DNA from: Saccharopolyspora endophytica
Lineage (GTDB): Bacteria > Actinomycetota > Actinomycetes > Mycobacteriales > Pseudonocardiaceae
Assembly (NCBI RefSeq): GCF_018070075.1
Contig: NZ_JAGPXE010000003.1
Span: 605,138-669,137, forward strand
DNA length: 64,000 bases
Reading direction: 5' to 3'
Shown here: one piece after another, positions 48,658 to 57,041 of the stretch
Numbering within the stretch: position 1 is the first letter of the stretch
Layout of the letters: every line of letters starts with the position of its first letter
Notes under the pieces: model-generated
What the model was told of the DNA's origin: nothing
What the model saw: the letters and a program-made list of their open reading frames with translations, nothing else
The model's database searches: none
Program-made: the position numbers and the translations under genes

Positions 48658-50238
48658 ATGTCGGTGCAGGCGACGTTGAGCTCCGTGATCGGTCCGCACG
48701 CCCCGGAGGTGATCGACGGCGGAGGCGAGTACCTCTCGAAGAACCCCGCGAACCTCGACGACGTCGTCGCCAAGGTCGCGCTGGGCACCCCCGAGACCCT
48801 GGTGGCCGCGACCGAGCAGGCCCATCGCGCCCAGAAGGAGTGGGCGCAGGTCCCCGCTCCGGTGCGCGGTCGCGTCATCGCGGGCCTGGGACGACTGGTC
48901 GAGGCCAACAAGGAATCGCTGGCCAGGCTGGTGACCCGCGAGATCGGCAAGCCCTACGCCGAAGCGCTCGGCGAGGTGCAGGAGATCGTCGACACCTGCG
49001 ACTTCTTCCTCGGCGAGGGCCGCAGGCTCTACGGGCAGACGGTGCCCTCGGAGATGCCGGACAAGCAGCTGTTCACCTTCCGCGTGCCGGTCGGGGTGGC
49101 CGTGGTGATCACCGCGGGCAACTTCCCGGTCGCGGTGCCGTCCTGGTACCTCGTCCCGGCGCTGCTGTGCGGCAACGCGGTCGTGTGGAAGCCGGCCGAG
49201 TACGCCGCCGGGGCGGCCCGCGCGGTGGCCGAGCTCGCGTGGAAGGCGGGCGTGCCCAAGGGCGTGCTCAACCTCGTCTACACCGACGGCGAAGCGACCT
49301 TCAAGGGCCTGGAGGCCTCGCTGCAGGCGGGCACCGTCAACAAGGTCGGCTTCACCGGGTCCAGCGCGGTCGGCACCCGGGTCGGCGAGCTGTGCGGACG
49401 TCACCTGCAGAACCCGTGCCTGGAGCTGGGCGGCAAGAACCCGATGATCGTCACCGAGGACGCCGACCTCGACCTGGCCGTGGAGGGCGCGCTGTTCTCC
49501 GGCTGGGGAACCGCCGGTCAGCGCTGCACCTCGCTGGGCAACCTCATCGTGCACCGCGACATCAAGGACGAGTTCACCTCGCGACTGGACGCGGCGCTGC
49601 GCGCGGCCACCGTGGGCGAGCCCGGCGGCGACGTGCTCTACGGGCCGATGCTCGATGCGAAGTTCGCCGACAACTTCGAATCCATCCTCGACACCCTGCA
49701 GCCGCACCACACGCCGCTCGGCTCGGATGCGGTCGGGCGCATCACCGACGACAAGCCGCGCAAGGGCTTTCACGGCGATGCGGGTGCGGGCCTGTACTAC
49801 CACCCGGTTCTGGTGGACGGGATGCGCACCGACGACCACATCTTCCGCAACGAGACCTTCGGGCCGATCGTCGGCGTCACCACCTACGAGACCCTCGACG
49901 AGGCGATCGAGCTCGGCAACGCGCCCGGCTACGGCCTGTCGGCGGCCATCTACACCACCGATCCCGCCAAGGCGTTCCGGTTCCGGCAGGGCATCGGCGC
50001 GGGCATGGTCAGCGTGAACAACTCGACCTCCGGCGCCGAGGCGCACCTGCCGTTCGGCGGGAACGGCAAGTCCGGCAACGGAAGTCGCCAGTCGGGCATC
50101 TGGGTGCTCGACCAGTTCACCCGGTGGCAGTCGTTGAACTGGGACTTCTCCGGCAAGCTGCAGAAGGCCCAGATGGACGTCGACACCGTCGAGCCCGAGA
50201 TGGACTACCGGCTGCCTCCGGAACTCGGCGGGAAGTAA
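48658..50238 (+). CDS. Aldehyde dehydrogenase (ALDH7-like)
   Basis: NAD(P)-dependent aldehyde dehydrogenase of 526 residues. Catalytic Glu256 is in 'PCLELGGKNPMIVTED' and nucleophile Cys290 in 'GTAGQRCTSLGNLIVHR'. The GTAGQRCTxL form and 'VNNSTSGAEAHLPFGG' resemble the ALDH7 group (aminoadipate-semialdehyde / piperideine-6-carboxylate dehydrogenase). It would oxidise the aldehyde produced from a cyclic imino acid to aminoadipate. GAGG lies 5 nt before ATG 48658. First gene of a five-gene operon; the TAA overlaps the next ATG (TAATG). Other semialdehyde substrates are possible. Confidence 0.9.
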   Translation: MSVQATLSSVIGPHAPEVIDGGGEYLSKNPANLDDVVAKVALGTPETLVAATEQAHRAQKEWAQVPAPVRGRVIAGLGRLVEANKESLARLVTREIGKPYAEALGEVQEIVDTCDFFLGEGRRLYGQTVPSEMPDKQLFTFRVPVGVAVVITAGNFPVAVPSWYLVPALLCGNAVVWKPAEYAAGAARAVAELAWKAGVPKGVLNLVYTDGEATFKGLEASLQAGTVNKVGFTGSSAVGTRVGELCGRHLQNPCLELGGKNPMIVTEDADLDLAVEGALFSGWGTAGQRCTSLGNLIVHRDIKDEFTSRLDAALRAATVGEPGGDVLYGPMLDAKFADNFESILDTLQPHHTPLGSDAVGRITDDKPRKGFHGDAGAGLYYHPVLVDGMRTDDHIFRNETFGPIVGVTTYETLDEAIELGNAPGYGLSAAIYTTDPAKAFRFRQGIGAGMVSVNNSTSGAEAHLPFGGNGKSGNGSRQSGIWVLDQFTRWQSLNWDFSGKLQKAQMDVDTVEPEMDYRLPPELGGK

Positions 50239-51374
50239 TGCTTCCGCCCGCAGCGGATGTCGTGGTCGTCGGCGGCGGGGCGGTGGGTGTCAGCACCGCC
50301 TTCCACCTCGCCGAAGCCGGCGCGGACGTGCTGTTGCTGGAACGCGGCGAACTCGGTTCGGGCAGCACCAGCAAGGCGGCCGGAGGTGTCCGGGCGCAGT
50401 TCTCCGATCCCGTCAACATCGAGCTCGGGCAGCGCAGCCTGCGGGCCTTCGAGGACTTCGCGCGAAGGCCGGGCGGCGACATCGACCTCAAGCAGCAGGG
50501 ATACCTGTTCCTGCTGTCGGACCCCGCTGATGTCGCCGCCTTCGAAGGCGGTGTGGCGCTGCAGAACTCGCTGGGAGTGCCGAGCCGGATGCTGACGGTG
50601 CAGGAGGCGTGCGAGCTGTCCCCGCTGGTCTCGCCCGAGGGCTTGCTGGCGGCGGCCTACTCGCCCACCGACGGGCACTGCACTCCCGAGGGCGTCGTCG
50701 GCGGCTACGCGCGGGCGGCCCGCGAGCACGGCGCGGTGCTGCGGCGCGGCGTCGAGGTCACCGGTGTCGAGACGACCGGCGGGGAGATCAGCGCCGTGCG
50801 CACCGACGCCGGGACCGTGCGCACCTCGACGGTGGTGTGCGCGGCCGGGGCGTGGTCGGCGGCGGTCGGCGAGTTCGCCGGTGTCGAGCTGCCGGTGCGT
50901 CCGCTGCGCAGGCAGATCCTGGTCACCGAGCCGATACCGGACCTGCCAACGCGGCTGCCGTTCACCATCGACTTCGCCACCAGCTTCTACTTCCACGAAG
51001 AAGGCCCCGGCCTGCTGGTGGGCATGTCGGATCCCGACGAGGAGTTCGGGTTCCGGCTGGGCACCGACGACCGCTGGCTGGGGCGGCTCAGCGAGGCCGT
51101 CGCGCACCGCGCTCCCCGCGTCGCCGAGGCGGGCGTGGCGCACGGCTGGGCCGGGCTCTACGAGATCACTCCGGACCACAACGCGCTGGTCGGCAACGTG
51201 GGCCGGTTCTTCTACGCGACCGGGTTCTCCGGGCACGGCTTCCTGCAGAGCCCGGCGATCGGCGAGGTGATGCGGGACCTGGTCCTGGGTCGCACACCAC
51301 CCATCGACGTCTCCGGTCTCGACGTGCGCCGATTCGACGGCGCCGAGGTCCGGCCCGAGCACAACTGCGTGTAG
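50238..51374 (+). CDS. DAO-family FAD-dependent amine oxidase
   Basis: FAD oxidoreductase of 378 residues. The dinucleotide motif 'DVVVVGGGAVGVSTAFHLAEAGADVLLLER' region begins the chain; 'GSGSTSKAAGGVRAQFSDPVN' and the C-terminal 'GWAGLYEITPDHNALVG' and 'YATGFSGHGFLQSPAIGEVMRDL' region are the sarcosine oxidase/D-amino-acid oxidase hallmarks. Such enzymes oxidise secondary amines or cyclic imino acids; pipecolate, sarcosine and proline-type substrates are all possible. ATG overlaps the ALDH stop, so the two gene products are made together, consistent with amine to aldehyde to acid chemistry. Confidence 0.9.
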   Translation: MLPPAADVVVVGGGAVGVSTAFHLAEAGADVLLLERGELGSGSTSKAAGGVRAQFSDPVNIELGQRSLRAFEDFARRPGGDIDLKQQGYLFLLSDPADVAAFEGGVALQNSLGVPSRMLTVQEACELSPLVSPEGLLAAAYSPTDGHCTPEGVVGGYARAAREHGAVLRRGVEVTGVETTGGEISAVRTDAGTVRTSTVVCAAGAWSAAVGEFAGVELPVRPLRRQILVTEPIPDLPTRLPFTIDFATSFYFHEEGPGLLVGMSDPDEEFGFRLGTDDRWLGRLSEAVAHRAPRVAEAGVAHGWAGLYEITPDHNALVGNVGRFFYATGFSGHGFLQSPAIGEVMRDLVLGRTPPIDVSGLDVRRFDGAEVRPEHNCV

Positions 51375-51386
51375 GAAGGGACAACC

Positions 51387-52538
51387 GTGGTTGATCTGTT
51401 GCAGGAGATCGACGAGTGGGGCCCGGAGAAGGTCGTCTGCGTCTCCGACGCGCGCACCGGGATGCGGGGCGTGCTGGTCATCGACAACACCGCGCGCGGC
51501 AGCGGCAAGGGCGGCACGCGGATGGCCCCGGGCGTGACCATCGGCGAGATCGCCCGGCTGGCGCGGGTGATGACCTGGAAGTGGGCAGCGGTCGACCTCT
51601 TCCACGGCGGCGCCAAGGCCGGCATCGCGGCCGATCCCGATTCGCCGGACAAGGAAGCGGTGGTGCGCGCGTTCGCGCGACGCCTGGCCGACCAGATCCC
51701 GGCCAGCTACGTCGCCGGGCTCGACATGGGCATGACCGAGCACGACGCGGCGATCATCCAGGACGAGCTCGGTGATCGCGGCGCGGCCGTCGGCGTCCCG
51801 GAGGCGCTGGGCGGGGTTCCCTACGACCAGCTCGGCGTGACCGGGCACGGAGTCGCCGAGGCCGCGGTGGCAGCGCTGGAGCGAGCGGGCAAGCCGGTCT
51901 CCGGGGCCCGGATCGCGGTGCAGGGCTTCGGAGCGGTCGGGACGGCCACGGCCGCGCGGCTGCACGAGCTGGGCGCGCAGCTGGTCGCGCTGTCCACAGC
52001 GGACGGTTCGGTGCACGACCCCAACGGTCTCGACGTGCCCGCGTGGCTGGCCGCCAAGGCGGAGTTCGGCGACACCTGCGTCGCGAAAGCCGCACCGGCG
52101 CAACGCATCGCGCACGGCGAGGAGTTGACCGTGGACTGCGACGTGCTGATCCCGGCCGCCCGCCAGGACGTCATCGACTCCTCGGTCGCGTCCCGCATCC
52201 GCGCCGGGCTGGTCGTGGAGGGCGCCAACCTGCCCACCGGTCCGGCCTCGCGCGCCGCGCTGGCCGCGCGAGGGGTGGAGATCGTGCCGGACTTCATCGC
52301 CAACGCCGGTGGCGCCATCGCGGCCGGATTCGCGATGGACGCGCGGTATTCCGCGTTCCGGCCCGAGCCCGCCAGGATCCTCGACGAGGTCGCGATCCGG
52401 ACCAGGCGCAACACCCTGCTGGTGCTCGACACCGCGGCGGAGACCGGGGCGCTCCCGCACGCGGCCGCCCTGGAGATGGCCCAGCAGCGGGTGCGCGAGG
52501 CGATGCGGCTGCGCGGCCGCCTGCCGGTCCCGGCCTGA
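51387..52538 (+). CDS. Glu/Leu/Phe/Val dehydrogenase family protein (second)
   Basis: Amino-acid dehydrogenase of 383 residues. The substrate-domain 'RGSGKGGTRMAPGVTIGEIARLARVMTWKWA' region and 'DLFHGGAKAGIAADP' carry the two catalytic lysines; 'ARIAVQGFGAVGTATAARLHELG' is the nucleotide loop, 'CDVLIPAARQDVI' and 'VVEGANLPT' follow. In this operon it may deaminate aminoadipate or another amino acid to the 2-oxo acid that the E1 gene uses. GTG 51387 is 12 bp after the oxidase stop with GGAAGGG upstream. It differs from the gene at 38005-39198. Confidence 0.9.
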   Translation: MVDLLQEIDEWGPEKVVCVSDARTGMRGVLVIDNTARGSGKGGTRMAPGVTIGEIARLARVMTWKWAAVDLFHGGAKAGIAADPDSPDKEAVVRAFARRLADQIPASYVAGLDMGMTEHDAAIIQDELGDRGAAVGVPEALGGVPYDQLGVTGHGVAEAAVAALERAGKPVSGARIAVQGFGAVGTATAARLHELGAQLVALSTADGSVHDPNGLDVPAWLAAKAEFGDTCVAKAAPAQRIAHGEELTVDCDVLIPAARQDVIDSSVASRIRAGLVVEGANLPTGPASRAALAARGVEIVPDFIANAGGAIAAGFAMDARYSAFRPEPARILDEVAIRTRRNTLLVLDTAAETGALPHAAALEMAQQRVREAMRLRGRLPVPA

Positions 52539-52556
52539 ACCACCTGAGGAGTCGGC

Positions 52557-53471
52557 GTGCTCAACCCCATTCACCTGCGGACCTTGCAGGAGTGCGTGCG
52601 CACGGGCTCGTTCGCCGAGGCCGGGCGGATGCTGGGCTACACGGCCTCGGCCGTGTCGCAGCAGATGGTGCTGCTGGAGCGGGCGATCGGTGCGCCGCTG
52701 TTCGAGCGCTCGGCCCGGTCGGCCCGCAGCACCGCGCTCGCGCTGCGGCTGGCCGACCGCAGCCGGGACGCGCTCGGCGCGCTGGACTCGCTGGAGCGCG
52801 AGGTGCGGGCGATGGTGGTCGGCGAGGAGGGCAGCCTCCGCCTCGCGTCGTTCGCCACCGCCAACTCCCGCGTGCTGCCGGACGTGCTCGCGGCCGTGAT
52901 CTCGCAGCGGCCCCACGCCGAGGTCCAGCTCGACGAGGGCGAACCCGACGAGGTCGTCGACGGCTTCCTGGACGGGGTTCTCGACGCGGCCCTGGTCTTC
53001 GAGTACGACCTCGACCCGCGTCAGTGGCCGATCGAGCTGTGCGCGGAGGAGCTCCTGGCCGAACCGCTCCGCGTGGTCCTGCCCTCCTCGCACCGGCTTG
53101 CGGGCCGGGGCCGGGTGGAACTGCCGGACCTGGCGGGCGACAACTGGATCTGCACCCGCCAGGACACCGCGGGCGCCCGCTCGCTGGTCCGGCTGGCCGC
53201 CGCGGCGGGTTTCGCGCCGCGCATCACCTTCCGCAGCAACGACTACTCCGTCATCCGCGACCTGGTGCGCCGGGACCTCGGCGTCGCCGTCTTACCGGCG
53301 CTCGCCATCCCCCGGGAGCAGCAGGGCGTGGCCCGGATCATCGGGTTCGAACCGCACCGGCGGGTCAAGGTCCTCTACCGCAAGCAGAACACCAACCCGC
53401 TGCTCCCGGTCGCCCTGGAATTCCTCGCCAAGTCCTGCACAGCGGTCGCATCCGAGTGGGAGCAACCATGA
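52557..53471 (+). CDS. LysR-family regulator inside the operon
   Basis: A 304-residue LysR-type regulator. The N-terminal winged helix ('LRTLQECVRTGSFAEAGRMLGYTASAVSQQMVLLERAIGAPLFER' region, residues 8-52) is intact, with 'SAVSQQMVLLE' as recognition helix. The effector domain includes 'LRLASFATANSRVLPDVLAAV' and 'AVLPALAIPREQQG'. It lies in the middle of the operon, 18 bp after the dehydrogenase and overlapping the E1 gene by ATGA, which is unusual for LysR genes that are normally divergent. It may autoregulate the operon in response to the substrate amino acid. Confidence 0.92.
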   Translation: MLNPIHLRTLQECVRTGSFAEAGRMLGYTASAVSQQMVLLERAIGAPLFERSARSARSTALALRLADRSRDALGALDSLEREVRAMVVGEEGSLRLASFATANSRVLPDVLAAVISQRPHAEVQLDEGEPDEVVDGFLDGVLDAALVFEYDLDPRQWPIELCAEELLAEPLRVVLPSSHRLAGRGRVELPDLAGDNWICTRQDTAGARSLVRLAAAAGFAPRITFRSNDYSVIRDLVRRDLGVAVLPALAIPREQQGVARIIGFEPHRRVKVLYRKQNTNPLLPVALEFLAKSCTAVASEWEQP

Positions 53472-55672
53472 CCGAACCCGTCGACGACCACTTCCTCCAG
53501 TCGCTCACCCACCTCGATGACCGGACTTCAGTGGAAATCGGAGCTCCGAGTTCCACTGAAATCGGGTCGACCGGTGTCTCGGGCGAGGATCTGGTGGGGT
53601 TGTTCGACTCCCAGGCCGGGAGTCGTCACCTTGATTTCAAGGCTCGTGAGCTGGGGAAACGGGGTGTGGGTTTTTACAGCATCGGGTCGTCCGGGCACGA
53701 GTCGAACGCCGCTGTGGCGGCGGCGCTGCGGGTGAGCGACCCTGCGCTGCTGCACTACCGGTCCGGGGCGTTCTACCTCCAGCGGGCCAGGGCGGTCGCC
53801 GGGAGCACCCCGTTGAGGGACGTCCTGCTGGGCGTCGTCGCGTCGGCGGACGAACCGATCTCGGCCGGTCGGCACAAGGTCTTCGGCAACGCCGACCTGT
53901 CGGTCATCCCCCAGACCTCGACGATCGCCTCGCACCTGCCGCGCTCGGTGGGCCTGGCGTTCGCGCTGGAGCGCGGCGCGAAGCTCGGGGTGCCGGCGGA
54001 GTGGCCCGCGGACTCGGTCGTGGTGTGCAGCTTCGGTGACGCCTCGGCGAACCACTCGACCGCCACGGGCGCCATCAACTCCGCGCTGCACTGCGGTTTT
54101 CAGGGACTTCCGCTGCCGTTGCTGCTCGTGTGCGAGGACAACGGGATCGGGATCAGCGTGCGCACGCCAGCGGGCTGGATCGCCTCGACCTACGCCGACC
54201 GGCCCGGCCTCCGCTACTTCACCGCCGACGGAGCCGACCCGGTCGAGTGCCTGCGGGTGTCCCGGGAGGCCGCCGACTGGGTGCGCGAGCACCGCGCACC
54301 GGCGTTCCTGCACCTGCGCACGGTCCGGCTGATGGGTCACGCGGGCTCGGACGTCGAATCGGCGTACCGGTCGCGCACCGAGATCACCGCCGACCACGAG
54401 CGCGACCCGCTGCTGGCGACGGCGAAAGCACTGGTCTCCCAAGGCGTTCGCACTCCGGAGGAAGTCCGCTCCCGCTACGAGGCGATCCGAGCGGAGGTCG
54501 CCGAGGTCGCCGAGGACGCGCTGAGCCGTCGCAAGCTCGGCAGCGCAGCGGAGGTCATGGCCTCCGTGCACGCCCACTCCCCCGACGCCATCGCCGCGCG
54601 GACCGCCGACACCCCGCCGAACCGCGCCACGACCTTCGGCACCGCACCCGAGGACGAGGGACCGCTGACGCTCGCGCAGTCGATCAACCGCTCCCTGGCC
54701 GAGGAGCTCGGGCGCGACAACCGAGTCGTGGTCTTCGGCGAGGACGTCGCGCGCAAGGGCGGCGTCTACGGCGTGACTCGCGGTCTGCGCAAGAAGTTCG
54801 GCGGCAGCAGGGTTTTCGACACGCTGCTGGACGAGCAGAGCGTTCTCGGCACGGCGTTGGGCGCGGGTTTGGCGGGTCTGGTGCCGATCCCGGAGATCCA
54901 GTACCTGGCCTACCTGCACAACGCGGCGGACCAGCTCCGCGGTGAAGCGAGCACGCTGAGCTTCTTCTCCAACGGCCGCTACACCAACCCGATGGTCGTG
55001 CGCATCGCCGGTTACGGATACCAGAAGGGCTTCGGCGGGCACTTCCACAACGACGACAGCGTCGCCGCCCTGCGCGACCTGCCCGGTGTCGTCCTGGCCT
55101 CGCCGTCCCGGCCGGACGACGCGGCGGCGATGCTGCGCACCTGCGCGGCCGCCGCCCGCGAAGACGGCCGGGTCTGCGCCTTCCTCGAACCCATCGCCCT
55201 CTACCACACCCGTGACCTGCACGAATCCGGCGACGACGGCTGGCTGGCCCGCTACCCCGCACCGGGCGAGCACCACGTGCCGATCGGTCGCGCCCGGGTC
55301 TACGGCGACGGGGAGGACCTGACGCTGGTCAGCTTCGGCAACGGAGTCCCGATGAGCCTGCGCGTCGCCGAACGACTCCGGCAGCAGGGCGTGCACGCCC
55401 GAGTCCTCGACCTGCGCTGGCTCGCCCCGCTCCCGGTCGAGGACCTGCTCGAGGCCGCCGAAGCGACCGGCACCGTGCTGGTCGCGGACGAGACCCGCCG
55501 CAGCGGAGGGGTTTCCGAACCCGTCGTCACCGCGCTGGTCGACGCCGGGTTCAGCGGCCGGATCGCTCGCGTGACCAGCGAGGACAGCTTCATCCCGCTC
55601 GGCGCGGCGGCCTACCACGTGCTGCTCGACGAGGACACCATCGAGACCGCGGCGCTCAAGCTGATCGGCTGA
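53468..55672 (+). CDS. Fused E1 alpha-beta 2-oxoacid dehydrogenase
   Basis: Thiamine-diphosphate E1 of 734 residues joining alpha and beta subunits in one chain. The alpha half has 'KRGVGFYSIGSSGHESNAAVAAAL', 'LLHYRSGAFYLQRA' and the TPP motif 'GDASANHST ... CEDNGIGIS'; the beta half (after about 390) has 'VVVFGEDVARKGGVYGVTRGLRKKFG' region, 'ALGAGLAGLVPIPEIQYLAYLHNAADQLR' region and 'SFFSNGRYTNPMVVR'. It decarboxylates a branched-chain or longer 2-oxo acid for an E2/E3 found elsewhere. Residues about 18-36 (between 'SLTHLDD' and 'GEDLVGLFDSQ') are encoded by a repeat copy, so the N-terminal linker is altered in frame. ATG 53468 overlaps the LysR stop. Confidence 0.93.
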   Translation: MTEPVDDHFLQSLTHLDDRTSVEIGAPSSTEIGSTGVSGEDLVGLFDSQAGSRHLDFKARELGKRGVGFYSIGSSGHESNAAVAAALRVSDPALLHYRSGAFYLQRARAVAGSTPLRDVLLGVVASADEPISAGRHKVFGNADLSVIPQTSTIASHLPRSVGLAFALERGAKLGVPAEWPADSVVVCSFGDASANHSTATGAINSALHCGFQGLPLPLLLVCEDNGIGISVRTPAGWIASTYADRPGLRYFTADGADPVECLRVSREAADWVREHRAPAFLHLRTVRLMGHAGSDVESAYRSRTEITADHERDPLLATAKALVSQGVRTPEEVRSRYEAIRAEVAEVAEDALSRRKLGSAAEVMASVHAHSPDAIAARTADTPPNRATTFGTAPEDEGPLTLAQSINRSLAEELGRDNRVVVFGEDVARKGGVYGVTRGLRKKFGGSRVFDTLLDEQSVLGTALGAGLAGLVPIPEIQYLAYLHNAADQLRGEASTLSFFSNGRYTNPMVVRIAGYGYQKGFGGHFHNDDSVAALRDLPGVVLASPSRPDDAAAMLRTCAAAAREDGRVCAFLEPIALYHTRDLHESGDDGWLARYPAPGEHHVPIGRARVYGDGEDLTLVSFGNGVPMSLRVAERLRQQGVHARVLDLRWLAPLPVEDLLEAAEATGTVLVADETRRSGGVSEPVVTALVDAGFSGRIARVTSEDSFIPLGAAAYHVLLDEDTIETAALKLIG
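53527..53560. repeat. Intragenic inverted copy of the TTCCACTGAA repeat
   Basis: TTCAGTGGAA (53527-53536) and TTCCACTGAA (53551-53560) are inverted and 24 bp apart, enclosing the palindrome TCGGAGCTCCGA, so nearly the whole 34 bp can fold into one hairpin. It reads in frame in the E1 gene as SVEIGAPSSTEIG. Confidence 0.85.
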
Positions 55673-57041
55673 CGAGCGCCTCGCCGATGAGCCGGGCCGC
55701 CTGCGGGTAGGCGCCGGGGTTCGGGCCGGCGTAGTTCAGCCGCAGGAAGCGGCCGGTCGGTTCGGCGGGGAACCACTCGTCGCCCGGGGCCACGACGACC
55801 CCCGCGGTTTCGCAGTCGCGCACGAGCGCGGGCAGATCGGTGGTGTCCGGCAACCGCACCCAGAGGTTGAGCCCGCCTGCCGGGACGTCCAGGTGCACCC
55901 CGGGAACGTGCTCCCGCACGGCTTCGGCCATCAGGTCGCGGCGGGCGGCGAGCTGCTTGCGGAGATCCCGCAGGTAAGTGCGCCAGGCCGGTTGGGTGAC
56001 CACGTCGAGGGCCACGGCCTGGAGCATGCCGCTGACGTAGACGGCCTCGGACTGCGTGTCGGCGAGGATCCGCTCCCGCGCGGGGCCTCGGGCGATGATC
56101 CCGGCGACGCGCACCGACGGCGACACGGTCTTGGTCAGCGACCGCAGGTAGACCACGTGCCCGTCCTCGTCGCGGGCGGCCACCGGGACCGGGTCGGTGG
56201 TGATGCCGAGATCGCGGGCCCAGTCGTCCTCGATCAGGAAGGCGACGTGGCGGCGAACGGTGTCGAGCACGTCCTCGGCCAGGCGCGAGGACCACTGCAC
56301 GCCGGTGGGGTTGGCGTAGTTGGGCTGGGCGTAGAAGGCGCGCGCACCGGTGCGCTCGAAGGCGCGGGCGAGCTGGTCCGGGTCGGGGCCGTCCGGTCCG
56401 CTCGGGACCGGCACCGTCTGCACGCCGACCTGAGAGGCGGCCACGATCGCTCCCCAGTACGTGGGCGATTCCAGCAGCAGCGGACGACCGGCGCCCACCA
56501 GCGCGCGGAAGATCGCGCTCAGCCCGCTCTGGCTGCCGGGGAAGATCACCACGTCGCCCGGGACCGCCGTGCCGAGCTCGGTGGCGAACCACGCCTGCAA
56601 CTCCGGGACGCCGGCCGTGGCGGGCCGGTCGATGACGGCGTCGCTGCGGGCCGCTCGGGTGAACGCGGACCGGACCAGCCGCTCGGGTAGCAGTTCCCGG
56701 CACGGGTACCCGGAGTGCAGCGCGATCACGTCGTTGGGCGCGGGCCGCATGGCGGTGGACAGCCTGGGGCGGATGTTCTTCGGCGACCCCAGCGCGGCGG
56801 TCTGCCAGCCGAAGTCGCTCGGCCGGGCGACCCGAACCGAGCGGACGAACGTTCCGACACCTGGGCGGCTTTCGACCAGGCCCCGAGAAGCGAGGGCGCG
56901 CAGCGCCTTCTGCACGGTGACCGGGCTGGCCCCGTGTTCCGCGACGAGCTCGCGCGTGGAGGGCAGTTTCGCGCCCGGCTGGGCCGTGGCCATCCACTCG
57001 CGGAGTTCCGCGACGATCCGCGAACTGCTATCGTCCGACAT
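55656..57041 (-). CDS. MocR-type GntR/aminotransferase regulator
   Basis: PLP-binding regulator of 461 residues. The N-terminal GntR helix-turn-helix ('KLPSTRELVAEHGASPVTVQKALRALASRGLVESRPGVGTF' region, about 27-68) is joined to a type I aminotransferase domain with 'PATAGVPELQAWFATELGT', 'FPGSQSGLSAIFRAL', 'YAQPNYANPTGV' and the PLP-lysine site 'YLRSLTKTVSPSVRVAG'. MocR proteins sense PLP or an amino compound. Its ATG (57041-57039) overlaps the divergent EamA ATG; a -10-like TACTAT at 57050-57055 would make the mRNA leaderless. It probably controls the exporter-like neighbour. Its tail overlaps the E1 gene by 17 bp in convergent orientation. Confidence 0.92.
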   Translation of the reverse strand: MSDDSSSRIVAELREWMATAQPGAKLPSTRELVAEHGASPVTVQKALRALASRGLVESRPGVGTFVRSVRVARPSDFGWQTAALGSPKNIRPRLSTAMRPAPNDVIALHSGYPCRELLPERLVRSAFTRAARSDAVIDRPATAGVPELQAWFATELGTAVPGDVVIFPGSQSGLSAIFRALVGAGRPLLLESPTYWGAIVAASQVGVQTVPVPSGPDGPDPDQLARAFERTGARAFYAQPNYANPTGVQWSSRLAEDVLDTVRRHVAFLIEDDWARDLGITTDPVPVAARDEDGHVVYLRSLTKTVSPSVRVAGIIARGPARERILADTQSEAVYVSGMLQAVALDVVTQPAWRTYLRDLRKQLAARRDLMAEAVREHVPGVHLDVPAGGLNLWVRLPDTTDLPALVRDCETAGVVVAPGDEWFPAEPTGRFLRLNYAGPNPGAYPQAARLIGEALVSRSA

